NCBI RefSeq assembly: GCF_035982055.1
Contig: NZ_CP108427.1
Location: 3,038,001 to 3,102,000 of the forward strand
Source: Streptomyces sp. NBC_01288
GTDB taxonomy: Bacteria > Actinomycetota > Actinomycetes > Streptomycetales > Streptomycetaceae
DNA: 64,000 bases
Direction: 5' to 3'
Part shown: positions 19,445 to 28,918 of the stretch, one piece after another
Layout: each line of letters starts with the position of its first letter
How positions within the stretch are numbered: position 1 is the first letter of the stretch
Program-made: the position numbers and the translations under genes
The notes under the pieces: model-generated
The model's input: only the letters and a program-made list of their open reading frames with translations
Databases searched by the model: none
Told to the model about the DNA's origin: nothing

Positions 19445-22400
19445 CTAGCGGAGACGCTGTGAGATGACCTTCGACACCCCGTCGCCCTGCATGGAGACGC
19501 CGTACAACGCGTCGGCGACCTCCATCGTGCGCTTCTGGTGGGTGATCACGATCAGCTGCGAGGCCTCCTGCAACTCCTGCATGATCCGGATCAGCCGCTG
19601 GAGGTTGGTGTCGTCGAGCGCCGCCTCGACCTCGTCCATCACATAGAACGGGCTGGGCCGAGCCTTGAAGATCGACACCAGCAGCGCCACGGCGGTGAGG
19701 GACCGCTCCCCGCCGGAGAGCAGGGAGAGCCGCTTGACCTTCTTACCGGGGGGACGCGCCTCGACATCCACACCCGTGGTCAGCATGTTGTCGGGATCGG
19801 TCAGGATCAACCGCCCCTCGCCGCCCGGGAACAGCCGGCTGAAGACACCCTCGAACTGCAAGGCCGTGTCCCGGTAGGCCTCGGTGAAGACCTGCTCGAC
19901 GCGCTCGTCGACCTCCTTCACCACTTGAAGCAGGTCGGCGCGGGTCTTCTTCAGGTCCTCCAACTGCTCGCTGAGGAACTTGTGCCGCTCCTCCAGCGCC
20001 GCGAACTCCTCCAGCGCGAGCGGGTTCACCTTCCCGAGCTGCTGGTACGCCCGTTCGGCGGACTTGAGCCGCTTCTCCTGCTCGGCGCGGTGGAACGTAC
20101 GGGGCTGGTTGCGCGGGTCCTCCGGATCATCCGGGAGCACCTCGCCCTCGGCGGCGAGCGAGGGCGGCACGAGCTGATGCGGCCCGTACTCCTCGACGAG
20201 CCCCGTCGGCTCGACCCCCAGTTCCTCCAGCGCCTTGCTCTCCAGCTGCTCGATCCGCATCCGCTTCTCGGCCCCGAGCACCTCGCCGCGGTGCACCGAG
20301 TCCGTCAGCTTGTCGAGCTCGCCCTTGAGGTCGCGCCCCTGGTTGCGGGCGGCGGTCAGCTCCTGCTCGCGGCGCGCCTTGGCGGCATCGGCGGCGGTGC
20401 GCTCCTCGTCGGCACGGGCGAGGGACACCTCGACGTGGGCGAGCAGCTGCCGCGTCCCGAAGGCGACGGCCTCCGCGACGGCCGCCTCGTGCCGCAACCG
20501 CGCGAGCCGCTGCTCCGCCCGCGCCCGCGCCTCCCGCTCGGCCCGGGCCCCGCGATCCAGCGAATCGGCCCGCCCGGCAAGCCCCTTGACCCGCTCCTCA
20601 TGCGTACGGACCTGAAGCCGCGCCTCCATCTCGGTCTGCCGAGCATTGGCCCCATCGGCGGCGAGCCGATCCCGCACGGAGGTGTCGGGCTCCTCCTCGA
20701 CCGGCATCTCCTCGGCCACGGCCAGCCGTTCGGCGAGCACCTCGGCTTCTTCTACGGCCTTGTCGAGCGCGTCCTGTGCCCGTGCCGCCGCCGCGGTCGA
20801 TCGCTCGGCCTCGCCGGCGGCGCCCCGGGCCTGCCCTGCGAGCCGGCCCAACTGCTGTGCCACGGTCGACTTCTCGCGCTCTGCGGCTCGGCGGCGCTCC
20901 CCCAACTCCTCGACCAGCGCGGTGCATTCCTTGCGGCGCTCGCCTGAGGTCTGCTGGGTGGCGGCCAACTCCTCGCAGCGGACTGCCAGTTCTTCGAGTT
21001 CGGCTGCGGCTTCGTCTACGGAGGCCTGGACTTCGAGGAGGCTGGGGGCGCCTGCGGAGCCGCCGTGGGCGAAGTGGGCGCCGAGCAGGTCGCCTTCGGC
21101 GGTGACCGCGGTCAACTCGGGGTGGGCGTATACGAGTTGCTCGGCGGCTTCGAGGGTGTCGACCACGACGTAGTTGTGCAGGAGGCGGCGGACTGCGGGC
21201 ATGAGGTCGGCGGGGGCGCGGACCAGATCTGCCGCGAAAGGTCGTTGGGCGTCTGCGGGTGCGTCGTGGCTGGTCGCGCTCCGCGGCGGAGCCGCAAATG
21301 GATGCTGTCCCGCGCCCCTTTGGGGCGCCTCAGTCACCGGGGTCGAATGCTCAGGGCCTCCTGCCAGCAGCAGTGCCGCTCTGCCCCCGTCTTGCTTGCG
21401 CAGCAAGCGGATCGCGTCCGCCGCCGAGGACGGTGTCGTCACGGCGATCGCGTCCGCCGCCGCGCCGAAGGCCGCCGCCAGGGCTGTCTCGTGGCCCGGG
21501 GTCACCGTGAGGAGTTCCGCCGCCGGACCCAGGATTCCGGTGAGGCGGTCGCGGGCGCCCAGCAGTATGCCGGTGCCGTCCTTGCGGCGCAGGCCCAGGG
21601 CCAGCGCGTCTCGGCGGGCCTGGGTGGCGGCGCGTTGGCGTTCCGCCGCTGTGGATGCCTCGCGGGCGGCGGCCTGGGCTGCTTCCGCCTCGGCGAGGCC
21701 GGCCCGGGCCGTCTCGTGGCGCGCGGTGAGTTCCTCGTCGCCCGCGTCCAGGCCGTCGACCTCGGACTGGAGCGCCTCGTACTCCTCCTGTGCGGTGACC
21801 GCTCGTTCCTGGGCCTCGTCGCGGGCGGAGGCGAGGCGGTCGATCTCGGCCTGGGCGGAGGCGGCGCGTGAACGGGCCGCGTTGACCTGGCCGTTGAGGC
21901 GGGCGAGGCCCTCGCGGCGGTCGGCGATGGAACGGGCCACGTCCTTCAGGCGCCGTTCCTCGGCCGTCAACTCCCGCTCCAGATCGGAGCGGTGGGCGAC
22001 CGTGTCCTCCAGGGCGTGCTCGGCCGCCTCAAGGGCCGCTTCGAGTTCGGCTTCCTGCTCGCGGATGCGGGCGGCCTCGCGCTCCATGTCCTCGGGGTCA
22101 CGGCCCCGCCGTTCCTCCGGAGGGGCCGACGTCGCGCTCTTCACGCGGGCGTCGGCCAGCGAGATCGTGCCGCGTACCCGCTCGGCCAGTTGGGACAGCT
22201 CGTACCAGGTCTGCTGGGCGCGCTGGAGGCGCGGTGTGAGCTGCCGTACCTCGTCCTCCAGGAGGCCCTCGCGCTGGAGCGCCTTGCGCAGCTCCAGTTC
22301 GGCGGCCTCCTTGCGTCCCTTCAGCGCGGCCTCGTCGGCGATCTCGGTGTTCAGCGCCTGGCGCAGTCGTACGAGATCGTCGGCGAGCAGACGGAGGCGG

Positions 22401-23074
22401 GCGTCCCGGAGGTCTGCCTGGATGACGGCCGCACGGCGGGCGACCGCGGCCTGGCGGCCCAAGGGCTTGAGCTGGCGGCGGAGTTCGTCCGTCAGGTCCT
22501 GCACGCGCGCGAGGTTGGCCTGCATCGCGTCCAGTTTGCGGAGCGCCTTCTCCTTGCGCTTGCGGTGCTTGAGGACTCCGGCCGCCTCCTCGATGAAGGC
22601 GCGGCGGCCCATGGGGTCGGCGTGGAGCACGGAGTCGAGCTGGCCCTGGCCGACGATGACGTGCATCTCGCGGCCGATGCCGGAGTCGGAGAGGAGTTCC
22701 TGGATGTCGAGGAGGCGACACGTGTCGCCGTTGATCTGGTACTCGCTGCCGCCGTTGCGGAACATGATCCGCGTGATGGTGACCTCGGCGTACTCGATGG
22801 GCAGGGCACCGTCGGAGTTGTCGATGGTGAGGGACACCTCGGCGCGGCCCAGCGGGGGGCGGCCGGTGGTGCCGGCGAAGATGACGTCCTCCATCTTGCC
22901 GCCGCGCAGCGACTTGGCGCCCTGTTCGCCCATGACCCAGCTGAGCGCGTCCACGACATTGGACTTGCCCGAGCCGTTCGGACCGACGACGCACGTGATC
23001 CCCGGCTCGAACCGGAGCGTGGTCGCCGAGGCGAACGACTTGAACCCCCGCAGGGTCAGGGCCTTGAGGTGCAC
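19445..23074 (-). CDS. smc: chromosome segregation protein SMC
   Basis: This is the ATPase core of the bacterial condensin complex, which compacts and separates chromosomes. The 1209-residue protein has Walker A GPNGSGKSN near residue 34, then a long coiled coil. The hinge region lies at about 490-700, and a second coiled coil follows. The ABC signature LSGGERSL and Walker B VMDEVEAALD are near the C-terminus. The GTG at 23074 gives VHLKALTLRGFKSFA, the family-typical start. Residues about 582-612 are encoded by a dispersed intergenic-type repeat (21240-21330), and the protein is longer than the approximately 1186 residues I recall for S. coelicolor. A small coiled-coil gene lies upstream. 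Confidence 0.95.
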   Translation of the reverse strand: MHLKALTLRGFKSFASATTLRFEPGITCVVGPNGSGKSNVVDALSWVMGEQGAKSLRGGKMEDVIFAGTTGRPPLGRAEVSLTIDNSDGALPIEYAEVTITRIMFRNGGSEYQINGDTCRLLDIQELLSDSGIGREMHVIVGQGQLDSVLHADPMGRRAFIEEAAGVLKHRKRKEKALRKLDAMQANLARVQDLTDELRRQLKPLGRQAAVARRAAVIQADLRDARLRLLADDLVRLRQALNTEIADEAALKGRKEAAELELRKALQREGLLEDEVRQLTPRLQRAQQTWYELSQLAERVRGTISLADARVKSATSAPPEERRGRDPEDMEREAARIREQEAELEAALEAAEHALEDTVAHRSDLERELTAEERRLKDVARSIADRREGLARLNGQVNAARSRAASAQAEIDRLASARDEAQERAVTAQEEYEALQSEVDGLDAGDEELTARHETARAGLAEAEAAQAAAREASTAAERQRAATQARRDALALGLRRKDGTGILLGARDRLTGILGPAAELLTVTPGHETALAAAFGAAADAIAVTTPSSAADAIRLLRKQDGGRAALLLAGGPEHSTPVTEAPQRGAGQHPFAAPPRSATSHDAPADAQRPFAADLVRAPADLMPAVRRLLHNYVVVDTLEAAEQLVYAHPELTAVTAEGDLLGAHFAHGGSAGAPSLLEVQASVDEAAAELEELAVRCEELAATQQTSGERRKECTALVEELGERRRAAEREKSTVAQQLGRLAGQARGAAGEAERSTAAAARAQDALDKAVEEAEVLAERLAVAEEMPVEEEPDTSVRDRLAADGANARQTEMEARLQVRTHEERVKGLAGRADSLDRGARAEREARARAEQRLARLRHEAAVAEAVAFGTRQLLAHVEVSLARADEERTAADAAKARREQELTAARNQGRDLKGELDKLTDSVHRGEVLGAEKRMRIEQLESKALEELGVEPTGLVEEYGPHQLVPPSLAAEGEVLPDDPEDPRNQPRTFHRAEQEKRLKSAERAYQQLGKVNPLALEEFAALEERHKFLSEQLEDLKKTRADLLQVVKEVDERVEQVFTEAYRDTALQFEGVFSRLFPGGEGRLILTDPDNMLTTGVDVEARPPGKKVKRLSLLSGGERSLTAVALLVSIFKARPSPFYVMDEVEAALDDTNLQRLIRIMQELQEASQLIVITHQKRTMEVADALYGVSMQGDGVSKVISQRLR
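21240..21330 (-). repeat. dispersed repeat copy 2, inside smc
   Basis: This is the reverse-complement copy of the repeat family seen at 14811, 31239 and 45624. Read with smc it has GCGCCCCAAAGGGGCGCGGG, then TTTGCGGCTCCGCCGCG, then GCGACCAGCCACGACG. It stays in frame and encodes about 30 residues (APQRGAGQHPF, AAPPRSATSHD, APADAQRP). Confidence 0.7.
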
Positions 23075-23189
23075 GCCGCTGGACTCTACCTTCCGCCGCT
23101 CGCTCTCTCCATGAACGTCCGGTTCCCCGCGGTTTCGCCCTTGAACGTGCAGGGCACACCAAACGTTAAAGAGGGTGGAGGCAGCACGG

Positions 23190-23222
23190 GGGAAAGAAAG
23201 AAGGGACGCCGAAGCGTCCCTT
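23190..23222 (-). terminator. terminator with TTCG tetraloop
   Basis: On the minus strand a 9-bp perfect stem (AAGGGACGC / GCGTCCCTT) is closed by a TTCG loop and followed by a pyrimidine-rich CTTCTTTCTTTC tract. It lies about 70 nt past the small coiled-coil gene and upstream of smc. Confidence 0.7.
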
Positions 23223-23293
23223 GCAAACTCTGACAACTCAGCGGTTGATGCGGGCCGCCCGACCACTGCTTGTCATGTGGTGCGTCGCAGTGA

Positions 23294-23494
23294 TCAGGTG
23301 AGCGCGGGCTCCGCCTGGCGTGCGTCGAGCTCGAGAAGCGAATCGTGAGTTGCGGCAGCCGTCAGCGCGTCGTTCTCGTCCTGGATCCGAACGAGCTCGG
23401 ATTCCAGGTCCTGGACGCGTTGCTGGAGCCGTCGCATCTCGGCGAGGAGTCGCGGGTCGGAGCCGCCGACGTAACCGAGAAGCGCCTTTGCCAT
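23294..23494 (-). CDS. small coiled-coil protein
   Basis: This 66-residue protein begins MAKALLGYVGGSDPRLLAEM and continues as a heptad-like coiled coil (RRLQQRVQDLESELVRIQDENDAL). A strong GGAGGA ribosome binding site precedes the ATG at 23494. Start, coding pattern and a dedicated terminator all support a real gene; similar short proteins are common in Streptomyces. Its position just upstream of smc may be chance. Function unknown. Confidence 0.75.
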   Translation of the reverse strand: MAKALLGYVGGSDPRLLAEMRRLQQRVQDLESELVRIQDENDALTAAATHDSLLELDARQAEPALT

Positions 23495-23887
23495 GATGGA
23501 TGGTCCTCCACACTGAGTGACCGACCGAAGCGGTGTGGGTCGTGAGGGAATCGCACCCGCGATGCTTGACACAATCGAGTGTTGCTCTGCTGTTCTTCCA
23601 TGCCAAACAGCTAAGGTGCGCGGGGCTTTCAGAGTCTCACCAAAAAGTTTGACGGTCAACACGATCACGCCCCGTATTGGCGGGCGACCCGGGGGCACGC
23701 GGCCCTGACCGGGCGGCACTGCGACTCCTGCGGGGCCTCGCTGGGTGTGGCGATCATCCTTAGGTGCGGAGCCTGCCAGAGCGAGCCGTTCTTGGCAACC
23801 ACCAGGCAGTTTCCGCTATGGGCAGCTGCCGGCGGCATGTCCCGCCGCTTCCGCCAGGGCCGCTTTACACCGTTTCGCAGATTGTGC

Positions 23888-24169
23888 TCAGCGGATCGCG
23901 AAGCCGTCGTAGCCGCCGCGGGGTGTGTCCCAGATCTCGGTGACGCCATCCACGCGCCCGGGCGTGTCGTGCCCCTGGAGCCAGTCGAGGAGTCCTCGGC
24001 AGCCCTCACGCGATCCCTCCGCGACCACTTGGACGCGTCCGTCGCCCAAATTGAGAGCAAAACCACTCAGGCCCCCGATCTCCAGAGCCTTGGCACGGGT
24101 AAACCACCGAAAACCCACACCTTGCACACGCCCTCGCACCCAGGCGACCATCCGCACATCCTCGCTCAT
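23888..24169 (-). CDS. acyP: acylphosphatase
   Basis: This small cytosolic enzyme hydrolyses acyl phosphates such as acetyl phosphate. Its 93 residues match the family. The signature [17 protein letters not shown] carries the phosphate-binding loop and catalytic Arg. [15 protein letters not shown] carries the catalytic Asn, and the C-terminal half GYDGFAIR ends with the usual F-x-I-R. The ATG at 24169 is the only good start. The 23607-23887 stretch downstream holds no gene I can support. Confidence 0.92.
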   Translation of the reverse strand: MSEDVRMVAWVRGRVQGVGFRWFTRAKALEIGGLSGFALNLGDGRVQVVAEGSREGCRGLLDWLQGHDTPGRVDGVTEIWDTPRGGYDGFAIR

Positions 24170-24258
24170 GGCTGCAACCTAACCGGCCAAAACCTCTCTG
24201 GGCACTTGCTCCCCTCGCGCCATGCGGTACCGTCCGCCCCAATGAATCTCATATGAAA

Positions 24259-24276
24259 CTCACTCGATCGAGTGAG
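24259..24276. promoter_or_regulatory. 18-bp perfect palindrome upstream of CAP gene
   Basis: CTCACTCGATCGAGTGAG is perfectly symmetric and centred 57 nt upstream of the start codon at 24325. It has the size and shape of a TetR- or GntR-type operator. Confidence 0.5.
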
Positions 24277-24324
24277 CTGGGTCACCGCACGGACGAGTTG
24301 ACCGCAAGGACGAAAGGCAAGGAC

Positions 24325-25602
24325 ATGGGACGCCACCGACGCTCCGCCGCCGGCCGCGCCGCCACGAGCCGCGCCACGGGGGTCACAGAGACGCACGGCT
24401 CATACACGAGCGGCTACGACCCGCATGACTCGTACGACTGGAACGACCACTCCGACCACTCCAGCCGGAACGACCGCTTCGACTGGAACCCGGCCGACGG
24501 CTCGACGATCGGCATGGCGCCCTATCTCCACCCGGAGGGTCCCGCCGAGTTCCACCAGCCCCACCCGAACCACCAGGCCCCCACGGACCACCGGGTCCAC
24601 GAGGGCCGCGCGAACCACGAGGCCCCGCCGAAGAGCGAGGCCCGGCTGAAGGCCGAGAGCCGGCTCAAGGCCGACTCCCGCCGCAAGAGCGAGGCCTACC
24701 TCTTCGCCACCGAGGAGGACTACGCCGTGGTCTTCCCCGAGGCGGCCGGCGCCACCGCCTCCCGGGGCGACGGCTCACGCCCGGGCCGCGGCCGCCGCCG
24801 TAAGCGCAAGACCGTGACGCCGGTCAAGACGGGTCTGCTCGGTGTCTCCGCCGCCGTCGCCATCGGCACGGTCGCGGTCGCCGCGGGCGCGATGCCGGGG
24901 CTGGAGAACTACAAGCTCGGCGGCGGTGGCGGCTCGGACCAGGTGCAGGCGGCCGGTTCGCCGTCCAACTCGGCGACCGAGCAGGGCGGTACCTCCGGCA
25001 GCGCGGAGTCCCGCGACGACGGCTCGTCCACGAGCCGCGACGCGAACCGCGCGGCCTCCCCGTCGGCGGCTCCGACCAAGTCCGCCACCGCGCCCGCCAC
25101 CAAGGCCCCGGCGAAGAAGCCGGCGGCCACCCCGACCGAGGAGCCGACGACCTCGACCCCCTCGGCGAAGCCCACCACTCCGACGCCCACGCAGTCCGCC
25201 GACGCACCGGTGACGGTCCCCACGGAGGCAGCGGCCGAGGCCGCGGTGCTCAAGCTCGTCAACGAGCAGCGCGCGCTCGTCGGTTGCAGCCCGGTGGCCG
25301 CCAACAGCTCGCTGACCACCCTGGCCGAGAACTTCAGCCAGCAGATGGCCGACCAGGACTTCTTCGACCACACCGACCCCAGCGGGGCCACCCCGTGGGA
25401 CCGGGCGGAGAAGCTCGGCATCACCAACCTCGGCGGCGAGAACATCGCCCGCGGCCAGGCCGACGCGGCCGCGGTCATGGACGCCTGGATGAACAGCCCC
25501 GGCCACAAGGCCAACATCCTGAACTGCGACTTCAAGACCCTGGGTGTCGGTGTGCACTTCGGCACCGGCGGCCCCTGGTGGACGCAGGACTTCGGGTACT
25601 AG
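24325..25602 (+). CDS. membrane-anchored CAP (SCP/PR1) domain protein
   Basis: This 425-residue protein probably acts at the cell surface. A long basic, His/Asp-rich cytosolic part leads to one membrane segment at about 172-192 (GLLGVSAAVAIGTVAVAAGA). A Ser/Thr/Pro/Ala-rich linker follows (about 205-310), then a C-terminal CAP domain with VNEQRALVGCSPV, DHTDPSGATPWDRAEK, GENIARG and NSPGHKANILN. The CAP domain's enzymatic role in bacteria is unclear. The ATG at 24325 has an AAGGCAAGGA ribosome binding site. A palindrome lies upstream, and the gene ends at a terminator that overlaps the next promoter. Confidence 0.85.
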   Translation: MGRHRRSAAGRAATSRATGVTETHGSYTSGYDPHDSYDWNDHSDHSSRNDRFDWNPADGSTIGMAPYLHPEGPAEFHQPHPNHQAPTDHRVHEGRANHEAPPKSEARLKAESRLKADSRRKSEAYLFATEEDYAVVFPEAAGATASRGDGSRPGRGRRRKRKTVTPVKTGLLGVSAAVAIGTVAVAAGAMPGLENYKLGGGGGSDQVQAAGSPSNSATEQGGTSGSAESRDDGSSTSRDANRAASPSAAPTKSATAPATKAPAKKPAATPTEEPTTSTPSAKPTTPTPTQSADAPVTVPTEAAAEAAVLKLVNEQRALVGCSPVAANSSLTTLAENFSQQMADQDFFDHTDPSGATPWDRAEKLGITNLGGENIARGQADAAAVMDAWMNSPGHKANILNCDFKTLGVGVHFGTGGPWWTQDFGY

Positions 25603-25637
25603 TCCGACACCGCAGGACACCTACGGCGACACCTACA

Positions 25638-25670
25638 GGGAGCGCTAACCACTGGTTAGTGCTCCCTTTT
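25638..25670 (+). terminator. intrinsic terminator of the CAP gene
   Basis: 13-bp stem with one G-T pair (arms 25638-25650 and 25654-25666, 3-nt loop) followed directly by TTTT, 35 nt after the CAP gene stop codon. Confidence 0.75.
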
Positions 25671-25680
25671 GGTTAGCGCT
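25641..25680. promoter_or_regulatory. probable HxlR autoregulatory operator
   Basis: AGCGCTAACC (25641-25650) is repeated inverted as GGTTAGTGCT (25654-25663) and again perfectly as GGTTAGCGCT (25671-25680). The array lies 22-61 nt before the HxlR start codon and shares bases with the terminator, so it may serve both roles. Confidence 0.55.
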
Positions 25681-25701
25681 GTGTTCGCGTACCCTGGCGA
25701 C

Positions 25702-26103
25702 ATGGACACGACCCAGGAGCGTACGGAGGAGCAGAGCTTCCCGTACAACGTCTTCGCGAAGGCCTGCCCCTCCCGAGGCACCCTGGAGCACATCACAGGC
25801 CGCTGGGGCGGACTCACCCTGTGCGCGCTGCACGAGGGCTCGCTGCGTTTCAACGAGCTGCGCCGCCGCGTCGACGGCGTCAGCGAGAAGATGCTCTCGC
25901 AGACCCTGCACGCCCTGGAGCGCGACGGCCTGGTCCACCGCGAGGCCCAGCAGACCAACCCGCCGCGCGTGGACTACGAGTTGACCCCGCTGGGACACGG
26001 AGTCGCCGAACGCCTGAAGGATCTCGTCGACTTCGTGGAGTCCCGCATGGACGACGTCCTCGCGGCCCGCACGCGCTACGACGAGACGCGCGGCGGCCTC
26101 TAG
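25702..26103 (+). CDS. HxlR-family transcriptional regulator
   Basis: This 133-residue winged-helix protein has the HxlR layout. It carries a conserved Cys in AKACPSRG near residue 22, then HITGRWGGLTLCALHEGSLRFNELRR and SEKMLSQTLHALERDGLVHRE (recognition helix), ending in ELTPLGHGVAERL. HxlR regulators often sense electrophiles or oxidants through the N-terminal Cys. The ATG at 25702 is 21 nt after the repeat array that is its likely operator. No neighbouring oxidoreductase target is present; mutM converges 32 nt away. Confidence 0.88.
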   Translation: MDTTQERTEEQSFPYNVFAKACPSRGTLEHITGRWGGLTLCALHEGSLRFNELRRRVDGVSEKMLSQTLHALERDGLVHREAQQTNPPRVDYELTPLGHGVAERLKDLVDFVESRMDDVLAARTRYDETRGGL

Positions 26104-26135
26104 ACCATCGGCGGCTTCCGGACCCGCGGCGCCCG

Positions 26136-26990
26136 CTAACTCCTGGGCGCCCGCTGACACTTGGGGCAGAAGTAGCTCGACCGGTTCATCCACGCCCGCC
26201 GGCTCATCTGCGTACCGCAGCGCCGGCACGGCAGACCCTCGCGGCCGTACGCGTCGAGCGAGCGGTCGAAGTAGCCCGACTCCCCGTTCACGTTGACGTA
26301 CAGGCTGTCGAAGCTGGTGCCGCCCACGTCGAGGGCCGCGTTCATCACATCCCGCGCGTGGCCCAGGAGTTCGGCGGTGCGCGGGCGGGTGAAGGTCGCG
26401 GTCGGGCGTTCGTAGTGGACGCGGGCCCGCCAAAGGGCCTCGTCCGCATAGATGTTGCCGACCCCGCTGATCAACGACTGGTCGAGCAGGGCCCGTTTGA
26501 TGGTCGTGCGCTTGCGGCGCAGGGCCTGGTGGAACAACTCGTCGTCGAACAAGGGGTCCAGGGGGTCACGCGCGATGTGCGCGATGACGTCCGGCAGCCC
26601 GTCCGGGGTGGTGTCGTGCAACGACAGCCCACCGAAGGTGCGTTGGTCGACGAAGCGGAGTTCCGTGTCGAGGGAGTCGGCGAACCCGACCCGGATGCGC
26701 AGATGCTTCTCGTCAGGCAACTCGTGCGGCTGGACCAGGAGTTGGCCACTCATCCCGAGGTGCGCCAGCACCGCCTGATGCGTGTCCTCCAACGGCAGCC
26801 ACAGATACTTGCCGCGCCTGCTCGGCGTGCCGATCCGATGCCCCTTGAGCCGGTGCGCGAAGTCGTCGGCGCCGGCGACATGACGTCGTACCGCACGCGG
26901 ATGCAGTACCTCGGCGTCGGCGACGGTGCGCTGGGCGACCCACCGCTCCAGACCGCGCCGGACGACCTCGACCTCGGGCAACTCGGGCAT
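26136..26990 (-). CDS. mutM: formamidopyrimidine-DNA glycosylase (Fpg)
   Basis: This base-excision repair enzyme removes 8-oxoguanine and formamidopyrimidines and nicks the abasic site. The 284-residue protein has the catalytic N-terminus MPELPEVE (Pro2, Glu3), the GRRGKYLWL segment with the conserved Lys, and [12 protein letters not shown]. The C-terminal zinc finger is [13 protein letters not shown] with a second CPKC pair. The ATG at 26990 is required because Pro2 is the catalytic nucleophile. It is the last gene of yceD-rpmF-rnc-mutM. Confidence 0.95.
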   Translation of the reverse strand: MPELPEVEVVRRGLERWVAQRTVADAEVLHPRAVRRHVAGADDFAHRLKGHRIGTPSRRGKYLWLPLEDTHQAVLAHLGMSGQLLVQPHELPDEKHLRIRVGFADSLDTELRFVDQRTFGGLSLHDTTPDGLPDVIAHIARDPLDPLFDDELFHQALRRKRTTIKRALLDQSLISGVGNIYADEALWRARVHYERPTATFTRPRTAELLGHARDVMNAALDVGGTSFDSLYVNVNGESGYFDRSLDAYGREGLPCRRCGTQMSRRAWMNRSSYFCPKCQRAPRS

Positions 26991-27068
26991 GGCATCCCCT
27001 GTGGTCACGGGTGAATGAGCCGAGCGCCCGCCCCACTCGGGGACGGGCGCTCGGGTCGCGCTGTTCGG

Positions 27069-27914
27069 TCAGGCGGACGCCGACGACGTGTCGGCGCTCT
27101 CCTCGGCAGGCTGCTCAGCGGCCTCGGCGGCGGTCTCGACGGCCTGTTGTTCGGCCGCCTCCTTCGCCTTCTCGGCTCGCTCGTCCGCGTCGGCCCGGAT
27201 GGACCGCCAGGCGGACTCGGCGGCCTGCTGCTCCGCCTCCTTCTTGCTGCGGCCGGTGCCGGTGCCGTACGAGACGCCTCCGACGCGGGCGGCAGCGGTG
27301 AAGGTCTTCTCGTGATCGGGGCCGGTCTCCGTGACCAGGTACTCGGGGACACCGAGCCCCTCGGTCGCGGTGAGCTCCTGGAGACTGGTCTTCCAGTCCA
27401 GGCCGGCACCGAGGTTCGAGGACTTCTCGATGAGCGGGTCGAACAGGCGATGTACCAGTTCGGAGGCCGCGTCGAGGCCCTGGTCGAGATAGACCGCGCC
27501 GATCACCGCTTCCAGGGTGTCGGCGAGGATGGACGCCTTGTCCCGGCCCCCCGTGCCCTCTTCACCGCGGCCGAGCCGGATGAAGGAGCCGAGTTCCAGA
27601 CCGCGACCGACCTCCGCCAGCGCACGAGAATTGACCACCGCGGCCCGCAACTTGGCCAGTTGGCCTTCGGGCAGGTCGGGGTGGGTCGTGTACAGCGTGT
27701 CCGTGACGACGAGGCCGAGCACGGAGTCCCCGAGGAACTCCAGCCGCTCGTTCGTCGGCAGACCGCCGTTCTCGTACGCGTACGAACGGTGGGTCAGCGC
27801 ACGCACCAGAAGGGCGGACTCGAGGTGATACCCGAGCCGCCCTTCCAACAGCGTGTGGGACGAGGCTGTGTCCGCGTGTTTCTTGGCGACTGAGTCGGCC
27901 TTGACGTCAGACAT
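27069..27914 (-). CDS. rnc: ribonuclease III
   Basis: This double-strand-specific RNase processes rRNA and regulates mRNAs; in Streptomyces it is known as AbsB and affects antibiotic production. The 281-residue protein has the signature [16 protein letters not shown] (about 70-85) and a second acidic site [14 protein letters not shown] double-stranded RNA-binding domain (about 185-250) ends in [17 protein letters not shown] 30-40 residue Ala/Glu-rich tail extends beyond the domain, as in other Streptomyces. The ATG at 27914 lies 19 nt from the rpmF stop codon. Confidence 0.94.
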   Translation of the reverse strand: MSDVKADSVAKKHADTASSHTLLEGRLGYHLESALLVRALTHRSYAYENGGLPTNERLEFLGDSVLGLVVTDTLYTTHPDLPEGQLAKLRAAVVNSRALAEVGRGLELGSFIRLGRGEEGTGGRDKASILADTLEAVIGAVYLDQGLDAASELVHRLFDPLIEKSSNLGAGLDWKTSLQELTATEGLGVPEYLVTETGPDHEKTFTAAARVGGVSYGTGTGRSKKEAEQQAAESAWRSIRADADERAEKAKEAAEQQAVETAAEAAEQPAEESADTSSASA

Positions 27915-27933
27915 GGTGCCTCTCACCAGCCGC

Positions 27934-28107
27934 TCAGACCTCGAGGACCTGGCGCTTGTTGTACGTGCCGCAAGAAGGGCACGCGATGTGCTGCTGCTTG
28001 GGCTCGTGGCAGCGCTCGCACGCAACCAGAGGGGTGACCGCAGCCTTCCACTGCGACCGGCGGTGGCGCGTGTTGCTGCGCGACATCTTCCGCTTCGGAA
28101 CAGCCAC
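27934..28107 (-). CDS. rpmF: 50S ribosomal protein L32
   Basis: 57-residue zinc-ribbon ribosomal protein. [20 protein letters not shown] is the family N-terminus; two CxxC pairs (CERC and CPSC) bind zinc. The GTG at 28107 follows a strong AGGAGAAG ribosome binding site. It lies 2 nt after the yceD stop codon, the near-universal yceD-rpmF arrangement. Confidence 0.96.
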   Translation of the reverse strand: MAVPKRKMSRSNTRHRRSQWKAAVTPLVACERCHEPKQQHIACPSCGTYNKRQVLEV

Positions 28108-28109
28108 GG

Positions 28110-28763
28110 CTACTTCTCCTGCTTCTCGTTGGCGCGCGCCGGTCGGGGCGCCTCGCCACTGATCTCGTCCTTCTCGCCGTCTTCGAGTGAACCGGCGAGT
28201 CCCTGCAGTGCCGCCCAACGGATGTCGACGGCGTCATGGTGGTGGTCCGGGTCGTCCGTGAGCCGTACCCCGCACTCGGAGCACAGGCCCAGACAGTCGT
28301 CCTGGCACACCGGCTGCATCGGCAGTGCGAGCACCACCGCATCGCGCAGCACGGATTCGAGGTCGAACAAGCCGTCCTCGATGAAGAGCCTGTCCTCGTC
28401 TTCCTCGGCGTCGTCGACCGGTTCCGCTTTGGGGCGGCCACGGTCGTCGGCGTCAGGGTACGAGAACATCTCCTGGAAGTCCGCTTCGAGCGACAGCTCA
28501 AGCGGCTCCAGACACCTTACGCACTCCCCCTTGGCCGTTGCACGGGCGGTGCCTGTGACAAGCACCCCTTCCATGACGGACTCAAGGCGGAGGTCGAGCT
28601 CCACCGGGGCGCCTTCCGGCACTCCGATGACCCCCTGGATCCCGAGATCCTTGGGAGCGTCGATCGAACGGTTCAGGCGCAGCAGCGCACCAGGACGCCG
28701 ACCCAGCTCGTGAGTGTCGAACACGAGAGGGTTGCGGTGGTCGAGGCGGGCGTTCAGAGCCAT
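28110..28763 (-). CDS. YceD/DUF177 family protein
   Basis: This 217-residue protein belongs to the family that precedes rpmF across bacteria and is linked to rRNA accumulation in plants and bacteria. It shows [19 protein letters not shown] at the N-terminus, [20 protein letters not shown] in the middle and C-terminal paired cysteines ([13 protein letters not shown]), probably zinc-binding. The ATG at 28763 is chosen; another in-frame ATG at 28790 with a fair AAGGGCGG site would add nine residues. A Lys/Glu tail ends the protein. Confidence 0.88.
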   Translation of the reverse strand: MALNARLDHRNPLVFDTHELGRRPGALLRLNRSIDAPKDLGIQGVIGVPEGAPVELDLRLESVMEGVLVTGTARATAKGECVRCLEPLELSLEADFQEMFSYPDADDRGRPKAEPVDDAEEDEDRLFIEDGLFDLESVLRDAVVLALPMQPVCQDDCLGLCSECGVRLTDDPDHHHDAVDIRWAALQGLAGSLEDGEKDEISGEAPRPARANEKQEK

Positions 28764-28918
28764 CCCTGTCTTTCGGTCTGCTGAGCTCATGGGGCGCCGC
28801 CCTTCGGTGCTTCCGGGCAGCGGTGATCGCGGACGTACACGCGACCGAAGAACCAGGATACTGGACCTTTCGCTCACGGCCCAATCCGGTGCGCGCTCTC
28901 GGCCACCGGCCCGGATCG

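Noticed and set aside
23665..24066. Minus-strand frame overlapping acyP and the spacer
   Set aside because: Lies in another frame over a well-defined acylphosphatase; the part in the spacer has no recognisable start site or domain.
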